Below the pieces are notes generated by a model. That model was not told where the DNA came from, ran no database searches, and worked only from the letters and a program-made list of their open reading frames with translations. From Alitta virens (taxonomy: Eukaryota > Annelida > Polychaeta > Phyllodocida > Nereididae), in contig OW028585.1 of assembly GCA_932294295.1 (NCBI GenBank), forward strand, positions 29,248,720 to 29,312,719: 64,000 nt of DNA, in the 5' to 3' direction. Below, piece after piece: positions 42,866-54,800 of this stretch; positions within the stretch are counted from its first letter, which is position 1; each line of letters opens with the position of its first letter. A program made the position numbers and the translations under genes.

Positions 42866-43830
42866 ATTGTACAGTTAGTTTCATAAAATATGGTCGACTC
42901 TAGTCAGCTGTAGCAACCTATTCCTGGCTGTAACTGTAATTGGCTAAAGCCAGCCGCTTCTGTCTACTTCTACCTTATAGTTGGCTTAAAATACCACCAA
43001 TGAAAAAATACAAACCTTGGAAAATGTCAGAAATGTATCTAATATATCATAAATATGTATGTGCAATCGACATGCATCTTTTCAACAAAAGATTAAAAAT
43101 ATGCATAACTCTCAACTTATGCACTAAATGGTGCTGCTGGTACTTTTAGATCCAGCTTTGAGTAGCCAGCTATAGCCAGACAGTTCCGTTTAGTGGCAAA
43201 TAGCATCGTATAGCAAAAGTTGTCTATAGTTTTGGGTTCAATTTGACAGGCTGTGTTTAATAAAACTAACTGTACTATATCTCAACTGAGATCACATTAC
43301 CATCTAGACATGGATATATTTTGGTCTAAGGTTGGTCATGATTTTAGTTTGTACTGTATTGGGCTGTAAATGGATAAATAATGATCTCTGCGCCTAAAAA
43401 TATTATTATCATTATTATGCTTCAGTGAAAAACGACCTCAAAAACACAAGTCTGTATGGCCCTAGTTGGTTTCCATCTTGGCTTGATACACTAACCTAGA
43501 ATGAAAATTTTGTTAAATTCCGATTAAATGGTCAGTTAATCCAAATGTTTAGTGAATTCACGGACACTTACGGACCAACCTATGGGGTCAGTTACCGGGA
43601 TTTTACCATGAGATATGAGAGGTTTGTCCAGCGTTGCATGTATGAGAAGGAGCCATGTTCAATAAAGTAAGTACATACCTGAGTTGGCTAACTTAAAATT
43701 TCTTACAGTAGTATACATGTACAATTAGTTCCATAAAATATGGTTGACTCTAGACAGCTGTAGCGACCTATTCCTGGCTGCAGCTATGACTGGCTAAAGC
43801 CAGGCGCTTCTGGCTACTCCTAGCTTATAC
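42866..43830. repeat. Pair of about 115-bp direct repeats
   Basis: 42,866-42,982 and 43,713-43,829 share TTCATAAAATATGGT, GACTCTAG, CAGCTGTAGC, ACCTATTCCTGGCTG and GGCTAAAGCCAG in the same order with about 85% identity by eye. They flank about 730 bases with no gene. They could be LTR-like ends of a small element or dispersed repeats. Confidence 0.6.
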
Positions 43831-43871
43831 TGTATTTCGACTTACACCTACCAAAATCAACAGTCGCCCTC

Positions 43872-44160
43872 ACTACAGTAAGGTCTTTATGATATCCGAT
43901 TACGTAATTTTTGTGCCCTGGGGGTGATATCATATCATGCTGTGGTCCCTGAACCTGTGCCTCTCCAATTTTGCTCCAGGCGATGTTTTAATTTATGCTA
44001 ATTAGTGTATAATTATCCTTTGATGCTGCAGTCTGTAGAGTCAATGCAAAGCCCTGAGGGTTTTCCATGTAGGTAGCATGAATTAATTAACAGAAGTCAT
44101 TGTTCAATACCTGGGGGGGATTTTGTTGACTGAACGTTTGAGTAACGTTTACATTTTTTT
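43872..44160 (+). repeat. Diverged copy of the Polinton terminal repeat
   Basis: Matches the right repeat (31,365-31,655, reversed) from ACTACA through TGCCCTGGGGG and GCTCCAGGCGATG to the inner flank GTTTGAGTAACGTTTAC. Its orientation relative to the membrane-protein gene at 44,942-45,706 is the same as at the Polinton right end, so it is likely the end of a second, truncated Polinton. Confidence 0.55.
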
Positions 44161-44941
44161 TAAATTTTTTTTTTTACATTTTAAGATTTTAATTTTTTTT
44201 TTTTTTATGAACTGGTAAGATGCAAAAGTAGAAAAGTTGTGATACTTTATGTGTCTGTAGACACAAGGTGTTTTACTGGTTGAGTATTTACAGTCAACCA
44301 ATATATCTGTTACTTTTATGAACTCTGAGAAATTATGGACGCATACTAATATACGCATGCAGAGCTATTCGTACTGGTTTAACCTTCACTGTTTGAACTG
44401 ATTAAAATAAAAAGTTACCATTATTAATTATATATATATACAGCAGTCAGGTTTATCTCATAGAGCTATATCTCATAAGTCATATCTTTTTCTTTTCATT
44501 TAATATTGATTTAATATTTGAAATGATGAAATTATTTTAAACGAAGGGAAATCTGTGTCTAATATCATTTCACTCATAAAGTCATGTTCAGTAGCATGTC
44601 GCATGTGTTCATAAGCTGGACACTCGTTTTGATATGAATAAGAATACTAGTAAAATATTTTTAGCGCTTAAGTCATTATTTAGCTTTAAGCTAAATTTGC
44701 TCACAATCAGAGTATGATAGCGCTACTTATTAATTAAAAATACAACAGCCACTGCTAGTTCAAATAGATCTACAAGTGATCAACCATTTCAATTTCTTTT
44801 GATTTTAATGTGAATTTTACATTTAACAAAGATTTTCAGGTACGAAATTAACTAGCATGTTATTTTAAATGAAAGGAAATACATGTCTATATCATTTCAC
44901 TATTAAATTCACAATTCACATTAACGTGTCCTCAGACTATA

Positions 44942-45706
44942 CTACTTTACATACAGATAACTTTGGATTCTTACTAAGAAACCCACTTTGGCCTGGAAGG
45001 TCGTTGTAGTAGGGGGTGGACCCCTATCAATCGTGTGCATGTTGGCCCAGGTACAGTTACAGCACTTTGCGATGAGATGTATCGGATAAAGCATTAAGGC
45101 CATGCACTTCAGACAGCAGTCAATGGCGCCCAGAGCCGGATCATTGGCTCGAGCATGACAGTTAATGCGAGCATGTAAATTGACCAGACTCACCAGTATG
45201 CAACAGGTGGTGATACCACCAAAAATACTGCTCAGAGTTGTCCAGACGATCATTCCAGTACCGTACCCCCTTAATGCATCTCTAGATCCAATGGTCGACT
45301 CCCTAGCTCCACCAGCCAAACTGTGCAGATCTTCAGCTCCTGTCCGGATCCATGAAGTGATGGTCACTCTCATCAGCGGCATAGACTCCACAGTCATCAA
45401 ACACTGTGACCAGGGAAAGATCAAAGTCATTTCACTACACCGATCTCCAAAAAGCCCCACAACAATCACGCTACCAAAGCCTATAGTGTCCTTAAGACTG
45501 GTCGTATCGAATATCTTGCCATTTGTCATAATTGTCAGCATCTTGTCCTTTCTGTGCTCCAGAGCAAAAAATGGTGCTGAAGTCGCATCTTTACAAAGAA
45601 CGGCTCCTGAAGATGCGCAACTGCATTGACCCCCATTACCGCAAGTCCATGCTTCGATCGGACTCTGACTGAGCCTCAGTAATAAAATAACCGTAATTCG
45701 TCGCAT
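44942..45706 (-). CDS. Second copy of the Cys-rich membrane protein
   Basis: ATG at 45,706, 254 residues, intact. Signal peptide, Cys cluster (CGNGGQCSCASSGAVLC), ectodomain, membrane span after YGTGMIVWTTLS, then the same Cys-rich tail (CLKCMALMLYPIHLIAKCC) as the gene at 28,126. It has an extra 20 or so ectodomain residues before the span (ARESTIGSRDALR region) and a longer C-terminus because the stop differs. Upstream DNA to about 45,990 is related to 27,860-28,125, including TTTTGTTTTCATTACATAA. It remains open despite divergence, which suggests selection or recent arrival. Confidence 0.7.
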   Translation of the reverse strand: MRRITVILLLRLSQSPIEAWTCGNGGQCSCASSGAVLCKDATSAPFFALEHRKDKMLTIMTNGKIFDTTSLKDTIGFGSVIVVGLFGDRCSEMTLIFPWSQCLMTVESMPLMRVTITSWIRTGAEDLHSLAGGARESTIGSRDALRGYGTGMIVWTTLSSIFGGITTCCILVSLVNLHARINCHARANDPALGAIDCCLKCMALMLYPIHLIAKCCNCTWANMHTIDRGPPPTTTTFQAKVGFLVRIQSYLYVK

Positions 45707-46017
45707 CTTGTCCTCAATAAATGTTTCAATCTCAATTTGACGTGCGTTCTCTCCTTGTTAAAAAGCTGTTATGACTTTACAACCCCTCAAGAAACACCCA
45801 CCAATCCACCCACCTGATCGTACGTGTTATGTAATGAAAACAAAAGACTGACCGAGGGGCAGCACCCTGAGACAATAGAAGGGATATATTAGACATAGTA
45901 CTGTGAGTTATATTCAATCTAAACACTGACCAATATTCAGTGAATAAATTTTGAAAGACAATATTTAACATCTTAGAACTGAAGGTCATATTAACTTAGA
46001 GAGGCACAATGAAAATA

Positions 46018-46262
46018 TTAACAAATTAGAACTTAAGGTAAATATAGAAATATGACAATGCGAATAAATAAAAATAATTTTAAACTTTAAGAACTATTTG
46101 TTATTTTAAAAATCAACACTCGAAAAAACACGCCCAATAGATCGCTAGTAACAAATTAGAACTTAAGGTAAATATAGAAATATAACAATGCGAATAAAAA
46201 TAATTATTTGTTATTTTAAAAATCAACACTAAAAAAAAAAAACACACCCAATAGATCGCTAT
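46018..46262. repeat. Tandem duplication of about 120 bp
   Basis: 46,018-46,147 and 46,149-46,262 share AACAAATTAGAACTTAAGG, CAATGCGAATAAA and CAATAGATCGCTA. The second copy lacks about 15 bases. Confidence 0.8.
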
Positions 46263-46339
46263 CGGGTCTGACAGCGGGAGCCAGAGGGCTTATTGCCTTG
46301 CCCTCTGGCTAAATATTTAGTATAAAAAGAAAGTCCACA

Positions 46340-46451
46340 ATGTCAGAGGGCATCACTACCCGACTGTACCAACCAGCTCTAGTACATCAGCTTCGAAAGC
46401 ACCTTGGACCAGTACTTTCGGCCTTCTACGCGTCACTCTACTTTTTAAAAG
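46340..46451 (+). CDS. Possible first exon (donor AAAAG, then GTAAGT)
   Basis: ATG 46,340 opens 37 codons (TTRLYQPALVHQLRKHLG) to a consensus donor at 46,452. TATAAAAAG lies only 19 bases before the ATG, too close for a usual start site, so a different promoter would be needed. No matching downstream exon found. Confidence 0.25.
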
Positions 46452-47139
46452 GTAAGTCACTTTTTTAGTACTACTATTGAGAGCGGACATAGCTCGAATG
46501 TGCGAATATCAGATGGCTGTAGAGTGATGAAGAGTGTTGCAAACTCTCCAGAGATTGATTCAATGAATAAAAAACATTTTTATGTAGTTTTTTGCAAGAG
46601 AAACTATCAGATCAGAGGTTGGTCAAATATGAATGTTTTTCTTAAGACAGGGTGTATCACAGAAATACAGAAGTTGCAATTTTTTATGCAGTGGTTGCAC
46701 TCAGGAATTCTCTAATTACTGGTGAAACAGAATGAAAAAGTTACAATACAATAGCTTGTGAATCTCATCCAAATGCTTTCAGTTTTCATCATTCATTGTC
46801 TACATAACTATATATGTGTATGGACAGTTGATGTTGCACTGCTCCTTTTGAAACACTGGGGGGATGGCTCGCTAGCGACCCAGGATGGGTCTTAGAGCTA
46901 TACTCCTGGTCTATTGTAATAATTTTTTTTGTTAATGGGTTATTTATATTTATATAGGTTATTTTTATATGTATATATGTCACATAACAGACGAATAAAC
47001 TGTCTTGAGTCTTAAAAGTGATGGAGAGTGTTACAAACTCGGCTAAAAATAAATTTAGCACAATCTAGCAGTTTTAGGCAGTTTTTACAGTCAGATCTCA
47101 GAGATTGGTCACAATGTGTAGCTGTCAAAGACACAAACT

Positions 47140-48035
47140 CAAGGGACTACAATTAAACTGAAGTTTGGTAAACCCGAGGGTTCTGTTCTGGGGCTTAAGA
47201 TGTATTTTATCTACACCAAACCAGTGGGTGACATTGCTCGATGCCACGATATACTGCACCACTCATATGCTGACGATACACAGGCCTAAAGTGTCCTGGA
47301 ATTTCTCTTAGTGTGGTGAGCAGCAGCTTAAAGCCTATGTGCAGGAACTTCAGACAGGATGTGCAGGAATATGCTGAAATTGAACCAGGACATGTTCAAA
47401 TTCATAATGTTTCATCCAAAAACTCAAACTTTTGATGCACATAATCTCAATATCTTTATAGATAATAGCTCCTTCCTTCCATCTAGTCATGTTAAAAATC
47501 TGGGTGATAAAACATTAACTCTGGAAAAAACATGTATCTTCTGTCATAAGATCATGTTATCGCCAGATCCTCTGTATCAGCAAGATTCGACAATATATTA
47601 CCAAAGATGCATGCCGTTCCCTATTGGGTAGACTGGTGCAAAATACCTGTGCCTGCCTTGTCACCAGGACTGTGCGAAGCGATCATATCACTCCGGTATT
47701 GATCGGACTCCATTGTTGTTTTCATTATTGGCTTCCCATGGAGTACAGAACATACAAAGTAGTATTTTACACATACAAGGCTTTAAGTGGTCTTGCTCCT
47801 TAGTACATCAGGGATCTCATTGAGGAGTACACACCTAACAGGACCCTGCGGTCTGCATTACAGTCTCTCAAGTGCCAAAATCAAGAACTGTCACGCATGG
47901 GTCCAGATTCTTCCGAGTGTCGGCACCTACGCTCTGAAATGTCCTTCCTGATGACTTGAAACATGCACAAATTCTGGCCACTTTTACAAAACATTTAAAA
48001 ACATTCTTGTTCAAGCAGACATATGACATCTAAGG
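47140..48035 (+). pseudogene. LINE reverse transcriptase pseudogene (CR1/L2-like)
   Basis: Through several frame changes and stops it shows EGSVLGL, HHSYADDTQ (the Y-x-D-D catalytic site), LKLNQDMFKFIMFHPK, SSHVKNLG, then HITPVLIGLHC, LPMEYRTYKVVFYTYKAL and a terminal SLIEEYTP-like region. That order is reverse transcriptase palm, thumb and C-terminus of a CR1/L2 or Jockey-type LINE. It is 5'-truncated and long dead. Confidence 0.8.
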
Positions 48036-48726
48036 CCTGATACAAATAAATATTTGACTGATTTTCTCTTTTTAACCCTCAGCAAACGAAGACTAGGTCC
48101 TCTGTGACCTCAATTGCCTTTACATAACACAATGAGGGCCGATTCGTGATCATTCTACATGGTTGCATATGCAAATTTTCGGTCATTCAAGTGGGGAAAA
48201 CATCCTTAATTGAAGATTATAGTGGTTGTTGGTCATTTAGAAATTGATCGCTCCTCAGGATGTATTTATATAAAGAAAACGTCAATGAAAACTAATGATA
48301 ATAATAATAATATATTTTATTTCGTACAAAATAGATAGTATATACAATATATTTGCTTCAATAACAGTTAGGAATCATAAAAGCATAATCATAAAAAAAA
48401 ACTAACAGACACTAAGATCGAGATGTACATAAAAAGTCTAAAATATCACATATTTCATTAAATCAAGGGGCGTTTCTCCAACATGGCACCTATCCCTCAT
48501 CATACATATAGTTCTCTAATCTGAGCACCAAGCCTTTCATCATCTCTATCCATCACATTCATTACTTTGTCCATCATGTTCTTAAAAATCACATTTCCGC
48601 TCAGTAAATAAAACTTTTCAACTGTCAAATCCCTACTTTAAACCAATATATCTAATATTTCTGCCCATTCTGGAAAGACTGCACTGCAGAAAATAAAATA
48701 TTCGGTAAATTTGAATTATGACTAAC

Positions 48727-48830
48727 AATACCATTAAGGAAAAACTTAAAAAATACCATTTAGGAAAAACTTAAACAATACAATTAAGGAAAAACTTAAA
48801 TAATACAATTAAGGAAAAACTTAAGAAATC
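48727..48830. repeat. Four tandem copies of a 28-29-bp unit
   Basis: The unit is close to ATTAAGGAAAAACTTAAA plus AATAC. No coding potential. Confidence 0.8.
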
Positions 48831-49059
48831 TTTTATACAGAACAATTATCAAGTGGTAACTGCACTGAGATCAAGGAAATTCACTTACAATATATGGTGC
48901 ACCCCAAATATGTCTGAGTACTTTACGCCATTCAATTACCAGTCCTTAAAAAGTACCAGCGAACAACATACAAACATTGCTGCCATACATTGGCACTATG
49001 GCGCAACCTGGAATTTCCATACCTAAATGTTTGTTTTTTAGATTTTTTGTTTTGCAGTT

Positions 49060-50613
49060 CTAGTGAAAATCAACAAATAGAGTCAGTGATTTGGGTAGAC
49101 AATTTTCATATGATATGTTTGATGTCTTGATTGCAATTGCAGCAAGATGTTTCAGACTAGGAAACTGATAAAACTTCTCTATTACTTCTTTCATTTTCAT
49201 CAAAACATCAAATTGCCTCCTGGCCGGTTTTTCAATGATGTCCATCACAGTTTTTCTGGCTTTGTTTCTTGCATGCAGATACACTCCATTCTTCAGTAGT
49301 AGAGCCACCATCTTCTCAGCCTGAGACACCATATATGAAAAGGTGTCTTTCATATAGACAGTGTCTATAGGATAAACTTTTAGGCATACGAAGGCTGTGA
49401 AACAGTGTAGCAATGTGTTTCCATCACTGTCAGTTACAACTAAGTCAAAACCCATGTCTGACATCAGGTTTATTAATTCATAATCATATGATTGGAGAAA
49501 AGAATGAGTATTCATTGGCATGAATTTCCAACAAGACATAAGATGTGGCAGAGGGGCTTTGTAAGCATTTCGATGGTTAGATTCTGGGGCGTATACCTGA
49601 GGCATCTTGTCATACAGCTCTTGCACCAATTCTTCTGCAATGCATTTGGTGGATTTGTCATCAATTTGCTCATTTCTCTTCAGTAGCTCTGACATTAAAT
49701 ATCCTGCTGTTGATAATGCCTCCTCAACACGCTTAATGAGTGCAATTTGGCACCAGTGTTTTGTTTCATTCTTCAATTTTTCTTTGATCCGATGACCACT
49801 TTCCAATTTAACCTTTATAAATTCTACAATCGTTTCTGTATCTATCATTTGTAAGTCGTCTTCAAAAATAGACTTAAATCGCTTACAATATACCTGTAGT
49901 ATGTCATGAGTAAAATACAGGTGATCATTGTTCTGTCTGAATAAAGTGAAGAGACGTTTTAGCAGCAGATTTAGTTCAAAAAAAAAAAAAAAGAAGCAAA
50001 TCATTAATGATTAATAATAAAGGAATGATGTCATCACAACATCTGAAATCACAATGTCGCATCTTTTCTAATTGAGCCTTTAATGTCCGCTACATGTTTC
50101 AGCAACAAGACATCAACTGAAGGAAAATCAAATGGTTATCATATATTGGTCTCACAATGACAAAAGCACAATGCATCCTCATATAAACCACTTGTCTTAT
50201 TAAATAATGAAATTCTAATCTTTCAGATTAGGATGCGTTTTGCTTTTGTCATTGTGAGACCAATATAAGATAACCACTTGATTTTCCTTCAGTTTGTATA
50301 GTAAAAAAAAAGATCATGGAAATGTGATACCTGTCTTAATCATTTGCTGTAAAAGTTCCTTTAAGTTGATGTGTCTATCTTTGTATATCCTCTTCATTGC
50401 CATAACTGACAGGAGATTCAATTGGTCATTAATGTTTTTGCATGCTTCAAGTTCTTCCAGTGTCTCCCACTCCTTTGTGAAGTTGTAACATACCAGTGGT
50501 TCTAAAATGACTTTAGGTAAATTGTGTTGGGTACGCATCAATGTTGCTTTATGCATGTATTCATAAGAAGTGTGACAAAGGGAGATGGTCTCATAAGCTT
50601 CATTTAGAAACAT
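49060..50613 (-). pseudogene. Truncated FEM1-like gene, tandem paralogue
   Basis: Two exon-like pieces match the C-terminal two thirds of the FEM1-like gene next to it. 50,613-50,331 gives YMHKATLMRTQHNLPKVILE and YNFTKEWETLEELEA and ends before a good donor (ACAG, then GTATCA). 49,985-49,060 gives LFRQNNDHLYF, LLHCFTAF, ALLLKNGVYLHARNK, and the FEM1 end FPSLKHLAAIAI then LPKSLTLFVDF. The ankyrin-coding N-terminal part is absent, and the start of the second piece is a T-run with no AG acceptor at the expected place. It is probably a decayed duplicate, although both pieces are open. Confidence 0.75.
50116..50294. repeat. Fold-back: 64-bp inverted repeat, 50-bp loop, in the truncated FEM1 intron
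   Basis: The arm ACTGAAGGAAAATCAA through GGTCTCACAATGACAAAAGC (50,116-50,179) is found inverted at 50,230-50,294 with few mismatches. It lies in the intron of the truncated FEM1-like gene. It is a small fold-back element or hairpin source. Confidence 0.9.
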
Positions 50614-50639
50614 GATGGCATTGGCCAAATCCTCTTATA

Positions 50640-51585
50640 AGTTGTCATTGGCCATCATTAAGTAGTATGAAGAAAGATACGTGCAGTTGTGTATTATAGG
50701 TAGCCACCTTTGCTCAAAAATGATTGCACCACACCAGCCTGCAGATAAGATAACTAACCTAGTCATGGTGTACTATGGTACCTTTTTTTAAACTTCATTT
50801 CCGTCGTAAAATAAATATGAGGAATCAGAGTTAGCCTAGCAGCAGTCCTGTCATTTTGCGTAGTATTTTGCAACAGGATGAATAAATATTGCCTGGACAG
50901 TATACACGCATCACCTTTTCACATCATTGAAAGTGAGTAAATTAGGTTTTATCGGTGTCATTCAGGGATAACAAAATTTCAAGAAGCAGAAGTTGACATT
51001 GCTGATTTATTGCATGAAAATGATGATTGCAGATAAATTAACAGCATGTCAAGATTAGTAATATTTTGTGCATTTATTATTTATCAGTATAAAACAGATT
51101 CAAATAGGTAGGAAGGCTGTAAAACTACATGCACATATATAATCCCATGAAAAAAATATAATGGGTACTGCGTGGCCCTCATTCTGCAAACTTGGATGCA
51201 AATGTGGGCCACGCTTGCTTTGCTAAATCAGAGTGCACTGGTCACATAGTAACAGTCAGACATAACACTCTGTCAGCCAATCAGAGCAAACATTGTGATT
51301 ATTAAGATACCAGACATTTTGTACACAAATAGCAAACAAAAACTAAGTCACAAAATTTAATGAGCTTCGATAAATTTTAATCTGAAATGAAATATTGTTG
51401 ATGAATGCATGTTTCTTGGTGATAAATTTCCATGTGAAATGGAATACTGTTGAGAAATGTAAGATCCACAAATATTGAATTACTGCATGTTTCCTGGTGT
51501 TGTGACAGTAGAACATTTCTTTAAATTTTGATTTATATATTGATGAAGTTGATATCAGAGAGCTCTTGTTTGTGTGTGAGTGTGT
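50640..51585. other. Intergenic between the FEM1-like genes
   Basis: No exon-like sequence of the missing FEM1 ankyrin part is found here. A (TG)n tract lies at about 51,571-51,590. Confidence 0.45.
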
Positions 51586-51589
51586 GTGT

Positions 51590-51755
51590 GATTAGGGCTT
51601 TACGTCCTGTATTTCTGCACCAGTTGGACTAATTAGGACAGGCAGAGACCATAGCAATGAGACGAAGGATGAAACAGCCATCCAACTTAGGCTCGACCGG
51701 GAATCGAACCCCACACCCAGCGGTTGGAAGCCCAGCTAGGCCCCCGGCTGTCTCT
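51590..51755 (-). mobile_element. tRNA-derived SINE, copy 1
   Basis: Contains the inverted B box GGTTCGATTCCC (plus strand GGGAATCGAACCCC) and shares GGGCTTTACGTCC, CACC(A/T)G, TAATTAGGACAGGCA and CAACTTAGGCTCGACC with the copy at 59,606-59,855. The tRNA-like head is on the minus strand and is decayed on the A-box side. Confidence 0.75.
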
Positions 51756-51808
51756 GGCTTGTGTGAGCTAGGGAGGAGATTCTGAACATATTTGCGGAAC
51801 ATTTTACA

Positions 51809-54800
51809 TCAGGCAAGGTCTACAAACCTAGCCAGCGATTTGGGAATAAACATGTCATATGGTATTTCTGATTCTTGTATTTGTCTAGCAGCGATGTGCT
51901 TCAAAGTCGGAAAAGTGTATTTTTCCATTTCAGTTATTATTTGCTTCAAGTAATCCGACTTCCTGATAAACCTTTGATCATTAATTATTTCTAAGGCAGC
52001 TTTCCCCGATTTGTTTCTCGCATGAAAGTACATTCCACTTCTTAGGAGTAGACTAATGGTATTCACTGAATTTGTATTTATGTTTTGAGGTGTATTTTGA
52101 TCCAGACTGTACTTCAAAGAGTTCATCATAACATGCAGTAGTGTGTTACTGTCATTATCAGTTGCATTCATGTCAAAACCGATAGCTAACAACATTTTCA
52201 TCAGTTCGTAATCATATGGTAGGCGCTGATTAATTGGAAGGATGGAATTCTGAAATTTTTGGTCGCATAGAACATGGAGAAGAGGACATTTGTACCCAGA
52301 TAGTTGAAATGAGGGATCTTCAAAGCCCTCTATGAGCTGTTGGAAGATTCCTCGTGCTAGAGATTTTTCCGGTTGATTGTCCAGGTTCATATTCCTCTTC
52401 ATGAGCTTTGAAGCTAGTCCAGCAATGGTCAGCAACATCTTCTTGTATTCGGTTGACCACTCTTCTATTCCGCAATCTTTTGTCTGTTGCTCCAGTTTAT
52501 ATCTAATTTGCTGACAGCTTTCCATTGCAACTTCGGCAATCTCCAAAACAGTGTCTGTTTCTAGAAGGTTGAAGTTTGTACCTAGTTTCCACAATAGGGA
52601 GTCTTCTATTTGTTTTGAGTAGCAATATCTATATGGTATCAGGAATACACTGGTGAAATGTAAATAGTCATTGTTTCGTTTGAACAGTTCCAGGTGATGT
52701 TGAAGAAAAGCATTTACTTGCTGCTTGTCCCTGCTCTGAATAACTGAAAATAAATAAACAAAAATAGTGAAATTCAGGCAGAGAAGACAATTGCCCTGGA
52801 AAGCAGTCTTCATTCTTTATTGAGTTTGTGATGATCTCTATATTTAGCTCATTGTAGGGTCAAAGTATTTATGATGATTAAACAGAATAGGCCCAATGGT
52901 GGAAATTTATTTAAACTGCATATAAAATTATTACAAAACTTGTCCATCAGGTGCCATATGTATTATTGAAAAAATTCTTAAGTTAACAATATTTTAATGT
53001 ACTCTATCTCAAATTTGAATTGTATAATTTAAATAAATCATATACTTCCTAAGTTAATTTATGTCGGATACTAGCTGTAATAAAATAAGCAAAACAAGCC
53101 ATACCATTTGAAATTAACTTATCAACCACATAAAACTGATTGATATATCTGCCATTGTAAATTCTCTCTCTTGCCAAAACTGCTTGCAATGTCAGTTGTT
53201 GTTGATTTCCTTTGATTGCTTGAAGTTCTTCCAGTGACTCCCACTCCTTTGTGAAGCCATAACATTCCAATGGTTCCAAAATGGCCTTTGGAATGTTGTG
53301 TTCTTTCCGCAGTGCTGTTGCTTTTTCCATCCATTCAAAAGGTGATGGACAGCTTTCTGTAAGAGCCACTATCTCATAGGCTTCAATTATTTCTAGTCTT
53401 GTGAATTTGTGCTCTTTGATCATGGCATCGACGAGGTGGTAAAAATGATGAGCAGCTGTTTCTAATACACTGAAGCCATTGTTATCTCTGAGATTAAGTT
53501 GTGCTCCATTGTCTATGAGAGTCTTGAGAAAGTACTCGTTGCCAAATTCACAGGCGTAATGTAGTGGAGTCCTTCCAGCATTGTCACCGAGATTAACATC
53601 TGCACCATACTTAATCAAGGTCTCTAATAGCATCAAAATATCCTGATTATCTTCGTCAGTTCCAATGCTAAAATAACTACAGTCATGATGCATGCAACAC
53701 ACATGCAGAGCAGACTGTCCTAATGCATTGGTGTGATTAACACGAGCACCTGCTTGTAAAAATTCATTTACAAATGGCAAGTGAATGCTATGTGTGGAAA
53801 TCATCAAAGGAGAAATGTTATCACCGAATGATGTAGTACTTCTGTCATATGCCCACATAGTATAGTATCCATTGCCTGAAGCGTTAACATCAGCCCCATG
53901 AGTGACCAAAGCTTTTATAATTTCTCTGTTTCCTGAAAATTAAGAATTAAACATTTATTAGAAAAACTTAATCTGACATATACGTTGTGTGAATTATGAG
54001 TTGTCTTTCATGGCAACTACCTTTATGGGAACTATATTCAAGATTAGTAAATACAGTAATGTTAGGATTACCTTTATGGGAACTATATTCAAGATTAGTA
54101 AATACAGTAATGTTAGGATTACCTTTATGGGAACTATATTCAAGATTAGTAAATACAGTGATGTTAGGATTACCTTTATGGGAACCATTGAAGATTAGTA
54201 AATACGGTAATGTTAGGATCACCTTTATGGGAACTATATTCAAGATTAGTAAATATGGGAATGTTAGGATTACCTTTATGGGAACCATATTCAAGATTAG
54301 AGAATTTGGTAATGTTAGGATCACCTTTATGGGAACTATATTCAAGATTAGTAAATATATACAGTGATGTTAGGATTACCTTTATGGGAACCATATTGAA
54401 GATTAGCGAATTTGGTAATGTTAGGATTACCTTTATGGGAACTATATTCAAGATTAGTAAATACGGTAATGTTAGGATTACCTTTACGGGAACCATATTC
54501 AAGATTAGAGAATTTGATAATGTTAGGATTACCTTTATGGGAACTATATTCAAGATAAGAGAATTTGGTAATGTTAGGATTACCTTTATGGGAACTATAT
54601 TCTAGATTAGTAAATACAGTAATGATAGGATCACCTTCTTCCTGAAAACATCAGATTTCTTGTGAGAATATTAGCAATGTATTCCTACTATGTAACATTC
54701 GGTGACAAAACTTGCTTGTAATATTACTCGGATACAGGAAGATGATAAAACATGTATAATCAGGTTTTCTTACTCGGATATTATTTGGTAACAATATGTT

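Noticed and set aside
46321..46329. TATAAAAAG as promoter of the 46,340 exon
   Set aside because: Too close to the ATG for a usual start site.
47359..47631. Independent short gene at 47.4 kb
   Set aside because: It is one open stretch of the LINE pseudogene, with the YADD motif just upstream.
51590..51755. A tRNA gene
   Set aside because: Only box-B homology with a long non-tRNA body and a second copy elsewhere; it is a SINE.
53968..54605. Long open frames on both strands in the 51-bp repeats
   Set aside because: They arise from the repeat period being a multiple of three and lie within a FEM1 intron; no start context or homology.
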